The notes beneath the pieces are model-generated. The model was not told the origin of the DNA, ran no database searches, and was given only the letters and a program-made list of their open reading frames with translations. From Pseudomonas sp. SST3 (GTDB lineage Bacteria; Pseudomonadota; Gammaproteobacteria; Pseudomonadales; Pseudomonadaceae), in NCBI RefSeq assembly GCF_003325755.1, contig NZ_QORI02000003.1, positions 124,001 to 188,000 on the forward strand: DNA of 64,000 bases, given 5' to 3'. The position numbers were made by a program, and so were the translations under genes. Positions 1 to 11,736 of the stretch are shown here, piece after piece (within the stretch, counting starts at the first letter, position 1; every line of letters starts with the position of its first letter).

Positions 1-1910
1 GTTACGGGCTGCATATGCTCGCCGGTCGTGCCGAAGATCGCCTGCTGTTCGACCATCAGCGCAGCCTGGCGGCCCTGCTCGGCTATGAAGACAGCGACGC
101 CAAACTGGCGATCGAACGCTTCATGCAAAAGTACTACCGCGTCGTCATGAGCATTTCCGAACTCAGTGATCTCGTGGGCCAGCACTTTGCCGAGGTCATT
201 CTTTGGGAGGGTGACAGCGGCGAAGCCGTGCCGCTCAATAGCCGCTTCGTTGTACGCGACGGTTATTTAGAGGTGGCCGATGATTCGGTATTCAGACACA
301 GGCCCTTCGCGATCTTGGAAATCTTCGTGCTGCTGGCGCAACACCCTGAAATCCAGGGCGTACGAGCGGAGACCATTCGACTGCTGCGCGACCACCGCCA
401 CCTCATCGACAACGAGTTCCGCAGCGACATTCGCAACACCAGCCTGTTCATCGAACTGTTCAAGTGCAAGGAAGGCATTCACCGCAACCTGCGACGCATG
501 AACCGCTACGGTATTCTTGGACGCTACCTACCGGAGTTCGGCCATATCGTCGGGCAGATGCAGCATGATCTTTTTCATATCTACACCGTCGACGCCCACA
601 CGCTCAATGTCATCAAGTACCTGCGCAAGCTGAGCAAGCCCGGCGTCGCCGAGAAGTACCCGCTAGCCAGCAAGCTGGTGGAGCGATTGCCCAAGCCCGA
701 ACTAATCTACATCGCAGGGCTTTATCACGATATCGCCAAGGGCCGCGGCGGAGATCATTCGGAGCTGGGCGCGGTGGATGCCCACGAGTTCTGCTCACGC
801 CACAAGCTTCCTGCGTGGGACACGCGTCTGGTGGTCTGGCTGGTGGAGAATCACTTGGTGATGTCCACCACGGCACAGCGCAAGGATCTCTCCGATCCGC
901 AGGTAATTAACGATTTCGCCCAGCAGGTCGGTGACGAGACCCACCTCGACTATCTCTATGTGCTGACCGTGGCGGATATAAACGCGACCAACCCGACCCT
1001 CTGGAACTCCTGGCGGGCCAGCCTGCTGCGTCAGCTGTACACCGAAACCAAACGGGCACTCAAACGTGGCCTGGAAAACCCGCTGGGACGTGAAGAGCAG
1101 ATTCGCCAAACGCAACGGGCGGCGCTCGACAACCTGGTGCGCAACGGCACCGATCCGGACGATGCCGAGCAGCTATGGTCGCAGCTGGGTGATGATTACT
1201 TCATGCGCCACAGCTCCATTGACGTCGCCTGGCACACCGAAGCCATCATCGAGCATCCGAGCGATGGCGGTCCGCTGGTTCTGATCAAGGAAACGACTCA
1301 GCGCGAGTTCGAAGGCGGCACGCAGATTTTCATCTACGCGCCGGATCAGCACGACTTTTTCGCCGTGACCGTGGCGGCAATGGACCAGTTGAACCTGAAC
1401 ATTCATGACGCCCGGATCATTACCTCGAGCAGCCAGTTCACGCTGGACACCTACATCGTCCTGGATGCCGACGGCACCCCCATCGGCAACGACCCCGAGC
1501 GCACGGAGGAAATCCGCCAAGGTCTGATCGATGCGCTACGCAACCCGGACGACTACCTGACGATCATTCAGAGACGCGTGCCCCGGCAGCTCAAGCACTT
1601 CGCTTTTCCACCCCAAGTAACCATCCACAACGACATGCAGCGCCCGCAGACGATCATCGAAGTCGTCGCGCCCGACCGCCCCGGGCTTCTCGCGCGAATT
1701 GGCCAGCTGTTCCTGGACTTCGATCTGTCAGTGCAGAACGCCAAGATCGCCACGCTCGGTGAGCGTGTGGAAGACGTTTTCTTCGTTACCAACGCGGACA
1801 ACGAGCCATTGTCCGATCCGCAGCTGTGCATGCGGCTGCAGCAGGCGATGATCAAACAGCTGTCTCAGGATAACGAGCATCAGCCCTCCCCGAGCAGCAT
1901 CGTCATCTAG
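1..1910 (+). CDS. glnD: GlnD, bifunctional uridylyltransferase/uridylyl-removing enzyme (5' truncated)
   Basis: The frame is open from base 3, so the window starts inside the gene; about 635 of roughly 900 residues are present and the N-terminal nucleotidyltransferase domain is mostly outside. Visible are the central HD hydrolase domain (GLYHDIAKG, with H and D metal ligands) and two C-terminal ACT domains (one around [12 protein letters not shown], one beginning [17 protein letters not shown]). By family, GlnD adds UMP to PII when glutamine is low and removes it when glutamine is high, so it is the cytoplasmic nitrogen sensor. It faces the mnh operon with 56 bp between the convergent stops. 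Identification is firm. Confidence 0.95.
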   Translation, partial: YGLHMLAGRAEDRLLFDHQRSLAALLGYEDSDAKLAIERFMQKYYRVVMSISELSDLVGQHFAEVILWEGDSGEAVPLNSRFVVRDGYLEVADDSVFRHRPFAILEIFVLLAQHPEIQGVRAETIRLLRDHRHLIDNEFRSDIRNTSLFIELFKCKEGIHRNLRRMNRYGILGRYLPEFGHIVGQMQHDLFHIYTVDAHTLNVIKYLRKLSKPGVAEKYPLASKLVERLPKPELIYIAGLYHDIAKGRGGDHSELGAVDAHEFCSRHKLPAWDTRLVVWLVENHLVMSTTAQRKDLSDPQVINDFAQQVGDETHLDYLYVLTVADINATNPTLWNSWRASLLRQLYTETKRALKRGLENPLGREEQIRQTQRAALDNLVRNGTDPDDAEQLWSQLGDDYFMRHSSIDVAWHTEAIIEHPSDGGPLVLIKETTQREFEGGTQIFIYAPDQHDFFAVTVAAMDQLNLNIHDARIITSSSQFTLDTYIVLDADGTPIGNDPERTEEIRQGLIDALRNPDDYLTIIQRRVPRQLKHFAFPPQVTIHNDMQRPQTIIEVVAPDRPGLLARIGQLFLDFDLSVQNAKIATLGERVEDVFFVTNADNEPLSDPQLCMRLQQAMIKQLSQDNEHQPSPSSIVI

Positions 1911-1966
1911 CACCGCCCGACGCCGGAGCCAATACGCCAGCAGTAGCGGGCATTAGGGCTTTGTAT

Positions 1967-2296
1967 TCAATCCCAAGGCTTGCCGCGCGTCCTGGCCGTA
2001 TAGGGCAACTTCTGCTGCAGCGCGGCCTTAGCCAGCACATGCGCACTGACCGGCGCAGTCAGAAACAGAAACAGAGTAATCAGTATTTCGTGCATGCTAA
2101 GGCCGTCGCCCTGATTACTGAAAAAAATCATCGACGCGACCACGATGCCGCCCACGCCCAGCGTAGTTGCCTTGGTGGGCCCGTGCAGTCGAGTGAAGAA
2201 ATCCGGCAAGCGATATAAACCGATCGCGCCCACCAATGCGAAGGCGCTGCCGAGTATCAAAAAAGCGCTTACCAACAGTTCGATCCAGAAAGGCAT
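1967..2296 (-). CDS. mnhG: Multisubunit Na+/H+ antiporter subunit G
   Basis: This is the last gene of the mnh/sha operon. The 109-residue protein has three hydrophobic segments and the subunit G pattern GAIGLYRLPDFFTRLHGPTK followed by a TLGVGG stretch. A GAGGAG ribosome-binding site lies just before the ATG at 2296 and only 9 bp separate it from mnhF. In this family the six or seven subunits form one inner-membrane complex that exports Na+ (or K+) in exchange for protons; G is a small accessory subunit whose exact role is not settled. Confidence 0.93.
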   Translation of the reverse strand: MPFWIELLVSAFLILGSAFALVGAIGLYRLPDFFTRLHGPTKATTLGVGGIVVASMIFFSNQGDGLSMHEILITLFLFLTAPVSAHVLAKAALQQKLPYTARTRGKPWD

Positions 2297-2305
2297 GCAG
2301 ACTCC

Positions 2306-2575
2306 TCAGTCGATGATCTCGCCATGCAGCAGATGCTTGCCCACCGCAACGGTACTGACGAAGCCCATCACAGCGATAAGCAAGGCCGCTTCGAAAAACA
2401 GATCGGAGGCCAGCCAGATACCGAACAGGACAATCAGTGCCAGCGCATTGATATACAGCGTATCGAGCGCGAGCACCCGGTCGGGCATGTCCGGTCCTTG
2501 AACCAGGCGCACCACATTAAGGATTGCTGCGACCCCGAGGACCGCCAAGCACAGCGGAATCACATACGTGAGCAT
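2306..2575 (-). CDS. mnhF: Multisubunit Na+/H+ antiporter subunit F
   Basis: An 89-residue protein with three predicted membrane helices and the subunit F signature RLVQGPDMPDRVLALDTLYINALA. Its start overlaps the end of mnhE by 16 bp, and GGAG lies upstream of the ATG, so translation is probably coupled. It belongs to the same inner-membrane Mrp/Mnh complex; F homologues have also been linked to bile salt or ion efflux in other bacteria, but nothing in the sequence here separates those roles. Confidence 0.93.
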   Translation of the reverse strand: MLTYVIPLCLAVLGVAAILNVVRLVQGPDMPDRVLALDTLYINALALIVLFGIWLASDLFFEAALLIAVMGFVSTVAVGKHLLHGEIID

Positions 2576-3060
2576 TCGAATATCTCCAACAACGGCGCTT
2601 CATAACGACTTTTCACCTCGGCGACCAGCGCCTCGATATCCGGCGCATCCAGCGCGTGAATCAGCAGCACCTTGTGATCAGGCCGCAACGCGGCCGATAC
2701 CGTCCCGGGCGTGAGCGAAATGATGCTGGTCAGTACGGCAAGAACAAAAGAATGCTCGATCGCCATCGGAACCTCGACGAACGCTGGCTGCAGGCGCCCG
2801 CGCGGCCCGAGCACCAGCTTGGCCACGTGCAGGTTGGCGACGACGATGTCATAGAAAACCTTGAGACAAAACAGGCAAAGCTTCAGCGGCCGGCGAACTT
2901 TCGGCACATCGATCAGGAATTCTTTTACCAACAACGGAATCACCCAACCGAGCACGAGCCCTAGCAACAGATGCCCCACGCTCAGCGTGTTATTTAGCAT
3001 CAGCCAAAGGACCGCCAGCGCCAAGGTCAGCGGCGGATTGGGCAGCATACGGGACCTCAT
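2560..3060 (-). CDS. mnhE: Multisubunit Na+/H+ antiporter subunit E
   Basis: A 166-residue protein with an N-terminal hydrophobic segment and the conserved subunit E core (CLKVFYDIVVANLHVAKLVL, then SIISLTPGTVSAAL). The ATG at 3060 overlaps the mnhD stop as ATGA and is preceded by GGAGGTG, which fixes this start over the later Met at codon 5. It is one of the small structural subunits of the antiporter complex. Confidence 0.93.
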   Translation of the reverse strand: MRSRMLPNPPLTLALAVLWLMLNNTLSVGHLLLGLVLGWVIPLLVKEFLIDVPKVRRPLKLCLFCLKVFYDIVVANLHVAKLVLGPRGRLQPAFVEVPMAIEHSFVLAVLTSIISLTPGTVSAALRPDHKVLLIHALDAPDIEALVAEVKSRYEAPLLEIFECSRM

Positions 3061-4559
3061 GCATCACCTCCCTGAATGATCTGCAGATAGGGCGCGAGAT
3101 CGAACAGTTGTGCTGCGGTCGCCTGTACATATGCCTGGATCGGCTGCGCCGCCACGACCAGCAGCACACTGCCCAGCAATAGGCCGAAGGTAGCGACGAG
3201 GCGCGTCGTATCCGCCCGCCGACCGACACTGACCGCCTCGCTCGGACGCCAGAAGACCATGCTCCCTGCCCGACTCAACGCGATCACCATCCCCAACCCT
3301 CCAATCAGTACCACGGGCCACAAGATCGAGGCATCAAAGCCTGGAGGAACGGCACGCAGCAACATCACCTTGCCTAGAAAGCCTGAAAAAGGAGGCAGGC
3401 CGGCAATGGAAATCGCGCCTGCGAAGAACAACGCGCCCAGCATCAACGGCTGCTTCAGCGCCGGCGCCGAGATTAGCTCGGATGCCGTATCGCCGCGTTG
3501 TCGAGCGATGATGTCGGCGAGCAGGAACAGGCCGCCAGACACCAAGGTGCTATGCACCAGATAGTACAGCGCCGCGCCCATCCCCGCCTCCGTTCCCAGC
3601 GCGATACCGGCCAAAAGGGTCCCCACCGAAACCACTACCAGGTAGGCCAGCAGAATCTGCAGATTGCGCGCCGCCAACGCGCCCAGCACACCACCGGCAA
3701 GGGTGAGCATCGACAGCGGCCACAGCCAGTCGAGCACCATATTGCTCAGCACACCCGCTTCGCTGCCAAAGATCAGCGTGAACACCCGCACGATGGCGTA
3801 AAGACCAAGCTTGGTCATGATCGCGAACAGCGCCGCGACCGGCGCGGTCGCTGAGGCATAGGCACGCGGCAACCAGAAATAAAGCGGCAGGATGGCCGCT
3901 TTCAGGGCGAACACCACTAGCAACAGATAGCCCGCGGCAGCCAGAAGAGGCGCATCGGCCGGCTCGGCAGCGGCCACCCGCCCCGCCAGATCAGCCATGT
4001 TCAAGGTTCCAGTGAGACCGTAGAGCATGCTGACGCCGATCAGAAACAGGGATGACCCCAACAGATTCAGCACGACGTAGTGGATACCGGCCTGAACACG
4101 CTTGGCGCCTTGGCCATGAAGCAGCAACGCGTAGGACGAGATCAGCAGAACCTCGAAGAACACGAAGAGGTTGAACAGATCCCCGGTCAGAAAGGCACCG
4201 TTTATGCCTACCAGCTGGAACTGGAACAGCGCATGAAAATTAGGGCCACGCTCGTCGTCGCCCCGTGCAGCGTAAAGCACCGAGAAGCCCGCAAGCACCG
4301 CGGTGACCAACAGCATCAGCGCGCTCAGGCGATCAAGCAGCAACATGATGCCGAACGGTGGTTGCCAGTCACCGAGACGATACACCGACAGCTCGCCGCT
4401 ATCCGCCTGCGCAAGCAGCCACAGAGCCAGCGGCAGCAGCAACCAGGTCGCCGTGACAGATACCAGCCGTTTGAACGGCGCAGCTTGTCGATGGGCGACC
4501 AGCAGAATGCAACCGGTCAATAACGGCAGCAGAATCGGAAGGATCAACGCATGATTCAT
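3057..4559 (-). CDS. mnhD: Multisubunit Na+/H+ antiporter subunit D
   Basis: A 500-residue polytopic membrane protein homologous to the NuoM/NuoN proton-pumping subunits of complex I. The conserved segments GDLFNLFVFFEVLLISSYAL and ALKAAILPLYFWLPRAYASA include the Glu and Lys residues typical of the ion-translocation path. The start overlaps mnhC by ATGA. Together with MnhA it forms the ion-pumping core of the complex. Confidence 0.94.
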   Translation of the reverse strand: MNHALILPILLPLLTGCILLVAHRQAAPFKRLVSVTATWLLLPLALWLLAQADSGELSVYRLGDWQPPFGIMLLLDRLSALMLLVTAVLAGFSVLYAARGDDERGPNFHALFQFQLVGINGAFLTGDLFNLFVFFEVLLISSYALLLHGQGAKRVQAGIHYVVLNLLGSSLFLIGVSMLYGLTGTLNMADLAGRVAAAEPADAPLLAAAGYLLLVVFALKAAILPLYFWLPRAYASATAPVAALFAIMTKLGLYAIVRVFTLIFGSEAGVLSNMVLDWLWPLSMLTLAGGVLGALAARNLQILLAYLVVVSVGTLLAGIALGTEAGMGAALYYLVHSTLVSGGLFLLADIIARQRGDTASELISAPALKQPLMLGALFFAGAISIAGLPPFSGFLGKVMLLRAVPPGFDASILWPVVLIGGLGMVIALSRAGSMVFWRPSEAVSVGRRADTTRLVATFGLLLGSVLLVVAAQPIQAYVQATAAQLFDLAPYLQIIQGGDA

Positions 4560-4884
4560 TCGCGCGGCTCCCGGCCGTCAACATGGTCGGTACGCAGCTC
4601 ACCGAGGCCGCGAAGCGCCAGTACCACGACAAAGGCGGTCATTGCAAAACCAATGACGATGGCGGTCAGCACCAACGCCTGCGGCAATGGATCACCATAC
4701 TCCGCGCTCTCCCCGATAATGGCCGGAACGCCCGTCGCAAGACGTCCCATGGCGAAAATGAAAAGATTCACCGCATAGGAAATCAGCGTCAGCCCCATGA
4801 CTACCGGAAATATGCGGGCGCGCAGCAACAGGTACACGCCACTGGTCATCATCACGCCAAGCGTGATCGCGAAGACAATTTCCA

Positions 4885-4885
<1 letters not shown>
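4556..4885 (-). CDS. mnhC: Multisubunit Na+/H+ antiporter subunit C
   Basis: A 109-residue NuoK-like protein with three membrane helices (MTSGVYLLLRARIFPVVMG, then SYAVNLFIF). The ATG at 4885 shares its A with the mnhA stop codon and has AAGGAGGTG in front, so it is preferred over an in-frame GTG 18 bases upstream that would place the ribosome-binding site inside the coding region. It is a small membrane subunit of the antiporter. Confidence 0.94.
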
Positions 4886-7677
<2,792 letters not shown>

Positions 7678-7982
7678 GAGCAAAAACCCCTTGAGCCGCG
7701 CAGCCGCGCAGCGGTTATATCCTTTGATCGACCGGATCTCAGCCCCAGCAGGCATGGCGGTGTGCGCCGATTATCCATACCGATAGCAGCGACGTCATGA
7801 ATTCATGTATTTCGAAAAACAAAAGGCGCAGCCAACCACCGTAACAGACGGTACTCAGGCCACGCCTATACCACTACGCAGCGGTGCAACCAGCCGCCTG
7901 CGTTTGCTCACCGTAACAACTTGCCGATAATTGCAAGACCTCAGATCACAGACCTGTCGTTGGCCTACCGCAGCGAGCCATT
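7678..7982. other. Intergenic region upstream of mnhA
   Basis: This 305-bp stretch must carry the promoter of the mnh operon on the minus strand. A TATGGATAAT-like element occurs on the minus strand near 7770, but I see no convincing -35 partner, operator or RNA hairpin. No open reading frame with a ribosome-binding site is visible. Confidence 0.5.
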
Positions 7983-8444
7983 TCAGGGTGCAATGCGACT
8001 GGTGCCATTGACTGTCATGATGCGTACGCGCTGACCGACCCGAAAGACCTGGTTCGGCTCGACCTCTTGAACATAGGCGCGCATGTTGCCGTCGTCCTCA
8101 CGCACGGTGATTTCGACGCCCTGTGCACGCGTGATGCCCTCTTCTGCCGCTGCGCCGAGCATGCCACCTGCAACAGCGCCGATCACGGCTGCGACCGCAC
8201 TACCACGTCCGCCACCGACGCCACTACCGGCGATACCGCCCACCACCGCGCCTGCACCACTGCCAATCGGCGTCTTCGTACCCTCGAGCTTGACCGGACG
8301 TAGCGACTCGATGGTTCCGTAACGGACGGTCTGCACCGTTCGCGCCTCGTCACGAGAATAGGAGTCTCCGGTGAGGTTGGATGTGCAGCCGCCTACGGCC
8401 AAGGCCATAGCGGTAAAGGAAGCCACAAAAATGGAGTTGCGCAT
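7983..8444 (-). CDS. Glycine-zipper outer-membrane lipoprotein (SlyB/PcP-like)
   Basis: A 153-residue lipoprotein. After a short signal peptide the lipobox VGGC places the lipidated Cys near residue 20. The middle is a glycine-rich zipper (SGAGAVVGGIAGSGVGGG, then GAVAGGMLGAAAEEG) that can form a paired transmembrane or membrane-associated segment, and the C-terminus is a small beta domain (FRVGQRVRIMTV). The start at 8444 is chosen because it gives a normal signal peptide. SlyB-type proteins stabilise the outer membrane; the exact function here is inferred only from family. Confidence 0.85.
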   Translation of the reverse strand: MRNSIFVASFTAMALAVGGCTSNLTGDSYSRDEARTVQTVRYGTIESLRPVKLEGTKTPIGSGAGAVVGGIAGSGVGGGRGSAVAAVIGAVAGGMLGAAAEEGITRAQGVEITVREDDGNMRAYVQEVEPNQVFRVGQRVRIMTVNGTSRIAP

Positions 8445-8627
8445 GATGTACTCTCCTGGGAAACAGATGTTCATCCCCGACCGCATTGAGCAGGTGCCTG
8501 CGGCGAGAGACGCTTGGCAGCGGACCTGACCTGACTCAGCATTCGTGCCAGTTAGGACCGCACTTTACCCGAGGCGATCCCGCCCCGCATGCATGGCGCT
8601 CGCCCAAGCAGTATCACGAGACGACCC

Positions 8628-8864
8628 ATGGACTACTTCATCATCACCGTTGTAACCCTGGCCGGCCTGGTTTTCCACGCCTGGCTGTTCATCCGTTTCA
8701 GACGCTGGGCCGACCGGGACCTGGCGCTATCTCTGGCGGGCAACGATCCAAAAAAACGTGACTGGGCACTGCAACGGCTCGCAGCGGCGAAAGACGCTGG
8801 CGTGAAGAGAAAGAACTTGCAGACCTGGCTGGAGCGGGAACTGGAGCGCTACAGCACTGAATGA
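8628..8864 (+). CDS. Small membrane-anchored protein of unknown function
   Basis: A 78-residue protein beginning MDYFIITVVTLAGLVFHAWL, one membrane helix, followed by a basic, helical tail (RRWADRDLALSLAG, then LQTWLERELERY). I do not recognise a named family. The ATG at 8628 is taken because it starts directly at the hydrophobic segment. It converges with pdxH; the 67 bp between them lack a clear terminator. Confidence 0.65.
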   Translation: MDYFIITVVTLAGLVFHAWLFIRFRRWADRDLALSLAGNDPKKRDWALQRLAAAKDAGVKRKNLQTWLERELERYSTE

Positions 8865-8931
8865 TTGAGTAGAGACCGCCAGCTCCCGGCCCACCTCCCT
8901 GACGCCTGCCAACCCAGCGGCAGTCAGCGAA

Positions 8932-9579
8932 TCAGGGCGCCAGGCGCTCTCGCTGCCACGTGCTGGCGACGTATCGGTAGTTGAGCCGATCATGAAGGCG
9001 GCTGGGACGTCCCTGCCAGAATTCCATCCGCTCCGGCAGCAAGCGGTAGCCACCCCAGTGAGCCGGGCAATGAGGGGCCTGCGTCAGAAAGCGCTGCTCG
9101 GTCTCGGCGAGTAGCCGTTCGAGTTCGCCACGATTCTGAATCACCCGGCTTTGTGGTGAAGCCCAAGCGCCTAGCCGACTGCCCAGCGGGCGTACCTGAT
9201 AATAGGCATCCGACTCGGCAGCGCTGACCTTCTCGACCCGCCCCTCGATTCGCACCTGACGTTCCAGGCTTGGCCAGAAGAAGGTCATCGCAGCAAACGG
9301 ACGGGCCGCCAGCTGCTCAGCCTTAGCACTATCGTAGTTGGTAAAGAACGTGAAGCCGCGGTCATCCAATGCCTTGAGCAACAGCACCCGACAATGCGGA
9401 CGGCCGTCGGCATCTACTGTCGCCAGTGTCATGGCGTTCGGCTCCACCGGCAGCTGCTCGGTCTGCACCGCATCATCGAACCATCGGCGAAAGAGCGCGA
9501 AGGGTTCGTCTGGCGCATTCGCTTCGCTGAGGCCTTCACGGGTGTAGTCGCGGCGCATATCGGCCAGGGTCTGGGTCAT
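8932..9579 (-). CDS. pdxH: Pyridoxine/pyridoxamine 5'-phosphate oxidase
   Basis: A 215-residue protein matching the PdxH family along its whole length: the FMN-binding segment ([20 protein letters not shown]), the [16 protein letters not shown] motif, and the C-terminal [14 protein letters not shown] substrate and FMN-contact motif. It oxidises pyridoxine or pyridoxamine phosphate to pyridoxal phosphate in the cytoplasm, the last step of vitamin B6 synthesis and salvage. The ATG at 9579 has GGAG upstream; a longer reading frame of 10 codons has none. Confidence 0.95.
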   Translation of the reverse strand: MTQTLADMRRDYTREGLSEANAPDEPFALFRRWFDDAVQTEQLPVEPNAMTLATVDADGRPHCRVLLLKALDDRGFTFFTNYDSAKAEQLAARPFAAMTFFWPSLERQVRIEGRVEKVSAAESDAYYQVRPLGSRLGAWASPQSRVIQNRGELERLLAETEQRFLTQAPHCPAHWGGYRLLPERMEFWQGRPSRLHDRLNYRYVASTWQRERLAP

Positions 9580-9694
9580 TACAGAGCTCCGTGGAACAGT
9601 CGAAGCCAAAGCTTACCGATTTGCTACCAAGCCCGCTTGACCCAACGCAAAACCGGGCCAAACGAGGCGCCCGTTACGGCAAGCGCCGCGAACC

Positions 9695-10309
9695 TCACTT
9701 GGCCTTGCTTACCGCTGCCGCCGCCACCTGTGTCGCGCTGTACTGGGCGATCAATGCCAACAGCGTCGGCTGAGGCACCAGCATCATTTCGACGCGACGA
9801 TTCAGAGCACGGCCTTCTTTGTTCTCGTTGGAAGCACGTGGCATGTCCGAGCCCAGCCCGCGAATGCGCAGCCGGTCGTGTTTCAACCCGCTGAGACGGA
9901 AGATCGCAGCAATCGCGCCGGCACGCTTGCGACTGATGTCGCGGTTGATCTCGGCCGACCCGGTGCTGTCGGCATGACCCAGCACGACGACGGCGGTTTT
10001 CTCATCGCCTTCTACCAGCTTCGCCACCCGACTGATCGGCCCGAGGGTAACGGGCAACAACATGCCGGGCCGGTCGGGATTGAACGACGCATCGACCGGT
10101 GCAGTGACCACCAGCACGCCCTCGCGACGCTCGAGTTCGAAGTGACTGTCTTTCAACGCATCGCGCAACCGCGACTCATAGCCATCCAGCCAGGCTGGGT
10201 CAATCACAGGATCCGGCGCAGCGGCCATCTCGGCCGGCTTGTCGCCGTTGGAGCTACAGCCGGCAATAGCCATGCAGAGAATGAGGGAGGCGCTTTTCAG
10301 CAGGTTCAT
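9695..10309 (-). CDS. OmpA-family lipoprotein
   Basis: A 204-residue lipoprotein with a signal peptide and lipobox (IAGC, Cys about residue 18). The C-terminal half is an OmpA-like peptidoglycan-binding domain (VVVLGHADSTGSAEINRDIS, then LRIRGLGSDMPRASN, and NRRVEMML), so it probably tethers the outer membrane to peptidoglycan. The C-terminal 30 residues after the domain are Ala-rich. It sits alone between estB-like and pdxH genes in the same direction with 115-138 bp gaps, so an operon is not evident. Confidence 0.88.
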   Translation of the reverse strand: MNLLKSASLILCMAIAGCSSNGDKPAEMAAAPDPVIDPAWLDGYESRLRDALKDSHFELERREGVLVVTAPVDASFNPDRPGMLLPVTLGPISRVAKLVEGDEKTAVVVLGHADSTGSAEINRDISRKRAGAIAAIFRLSGLKHDRLRIRGLGSDMPRASNENKEGRALNRRVEMMLVPQPTLLALIAQYSATQVAAAAVSKAK

Positions 10310-10447
10310 GAGCCAGGTTCCGTGAAAGATGAATTTGCGAATACAAGCCGCGCGAGATGAGCGCGCAGCTTAAGCAAGGATCTGTCTCAAATTGTGGACG
10401 CAGGTCATTGTTATGAAAAGTCCACCCTTAGCGAGCAGACGAGCGGT

Positions 10448-11596
10448 TCAACCCAGGCAAGCATTTACGGTGCGCGCCAGCGCCTGCGCGCGAGGATCCA
10501 TCAGCACATAGGGGCCGAGCGTATTGGTGACATAGCCGAACGCCACGTCGCGCTGCGGATCGGCAAAACCAATGCAGCCGCCCGCGCCAGGATGACCGAA
10601 CGCGCCGGGGCCCATACCAAAGGTAGCGTTCTCCACATCCGGTTGATCCAGCCAGCAGCCCAATGCGAAGCGTGTACGGCTCAGTAGGGTGCGGTCCTCC
10701 CCAACGCAATGCTCGCGAGTCATCTCGGCCAACTGCTCATAATCGAGAAGTTCCCCTCGCAGCAGCCCGTCATAGAATCCCGCCAGCGCCCGCGCGTTTC
10801 CATGCCCGTTGGCGGCGGGCTGCGACATCCGGCGCCACTCGGGCTTATTGGAGCTGTTCATGATCGAAGGCGGGTTAGTGAACGCACGAGCCGTGAGCGA
10901 CTGCGGATCACCTGTCAGCGCCTTGAATACGCGCTGGGCCGCGGCATCACCGAAGTTATTCTTCTGTCGGGTCAGGTAACCGACACGATCGAATTCGGCA
11001 TCTGCCAAGCCGATATGGAAGTCCAGCTCCAGCGGCCGAGCGGTACGCGCGACGATCGCTTCGCCGGGCTCACGGCCATCGGCGCGACGGATCAGCTCGC
11101 CAAGCAGCCAGCCGTAGGTAATCGCTGCATAGCCATGTCCCTCACCGGGTGTCCACCAGGGGCTCTCGGCCGCCAGCGCCGCTGTCATCGTATCCCAGTC
11201 GTACAAGGCTTCGGGGGGGAGCGGCTGGCGAATGGCAGGCAGCCCGGCCTGATGGCAGAGCAGCTGCCGCAGCGTAATGCCCTGCTTGCCATTGGCAGCG
11301 AATTCTGGCCAGAGCCGCGCCACCGGCTCGTCCAGCTGTAGCTTGCCCTCACCGACCAGTTGCAGCGCAGCCACGGCGGTGAAGGTCTTGGTGCAGGAGA
11401 ACAGGTTGACCAGGGTGTCGCTTTGCCAGGCGAACTCTCCGGCGTTATCGGCCACGCCTGCCCAAAGGTCGACGACGGTTTCGCCACCAACTTTCACACA
11501 GACCGCGGCGCCACGCTGCTGGGTCTGCTCGAACAGATTACTGAACGCGTCTCTAACCGCCTCGAAACGAAGATCGAAATATCCCTGGATCTGCAC
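10448..11596 (-). CDS. EstB-like serine hydrolase (beta-lactamase fold, family VIII esterase)
   Basis: About 382 residues. The active-site SxxK motif is SCTK near residues 67-70, in the context TLVNLFSCTKTFTAVAALQL, as in class C beta-lactamases and EstB-type esterases; YAAITYGWLLGEL holds the likely catalytic Tyr. I chose a GTG start at 11596 because GAGGGCG precedes it and family members start with a (M/V)QIQG-like sequence; an ATG 12 codons upstream at 11632 is possible. No signal peptide is apparent, so it is probably cytoplasmic and an esterase rather than a beta-lactamase. Confidence 0.82.
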   Translation of the reverse strand: MQIQGYFDLRFEAVRDAFSNLFEQTQQRGAAVCVKVGGETVVDLWAGVADNAGEFAWQSDTLVNLFSCTKTFTAVAALQLVGEGKLQLDEPVARLWPEFAANGKQGITLRQLLCHQAGLPAIRQPLPPEALYDWDTMTAALAAESPWWTPGEGHGYAAITYGWLLGELIRRADGREPGEAIVARTARPLELDFHIGLADAEFDRVGYLTRQKNNFGDAAAQRVFKALTGDPQSLTARAFTNPPSIMNSSNKPEWRRMSQPAANGHGNARALAGFYDGLLRGELLDYEQLAEMTREHCVGEDRTLLSRTRFALGCWLDQPDVENATFGMGPGAFGHPGAGGCIGFADPQRDVAFGYVTNTLGPYVLMDPRAQALARTVNACLG

Positions 11597-11736
11597 GCTC
11601 GCGCCCTCTGGTTGTATATGTAATCGATCCATTGTTTCAGCCGCACCGGATCAATGAAACAGACTCGACGACGATTACCGGCCCATCAGCGCTTTGAATG
11701 ACAGTGCATACGGTCTACCGGGCGGTGTGAAACCCG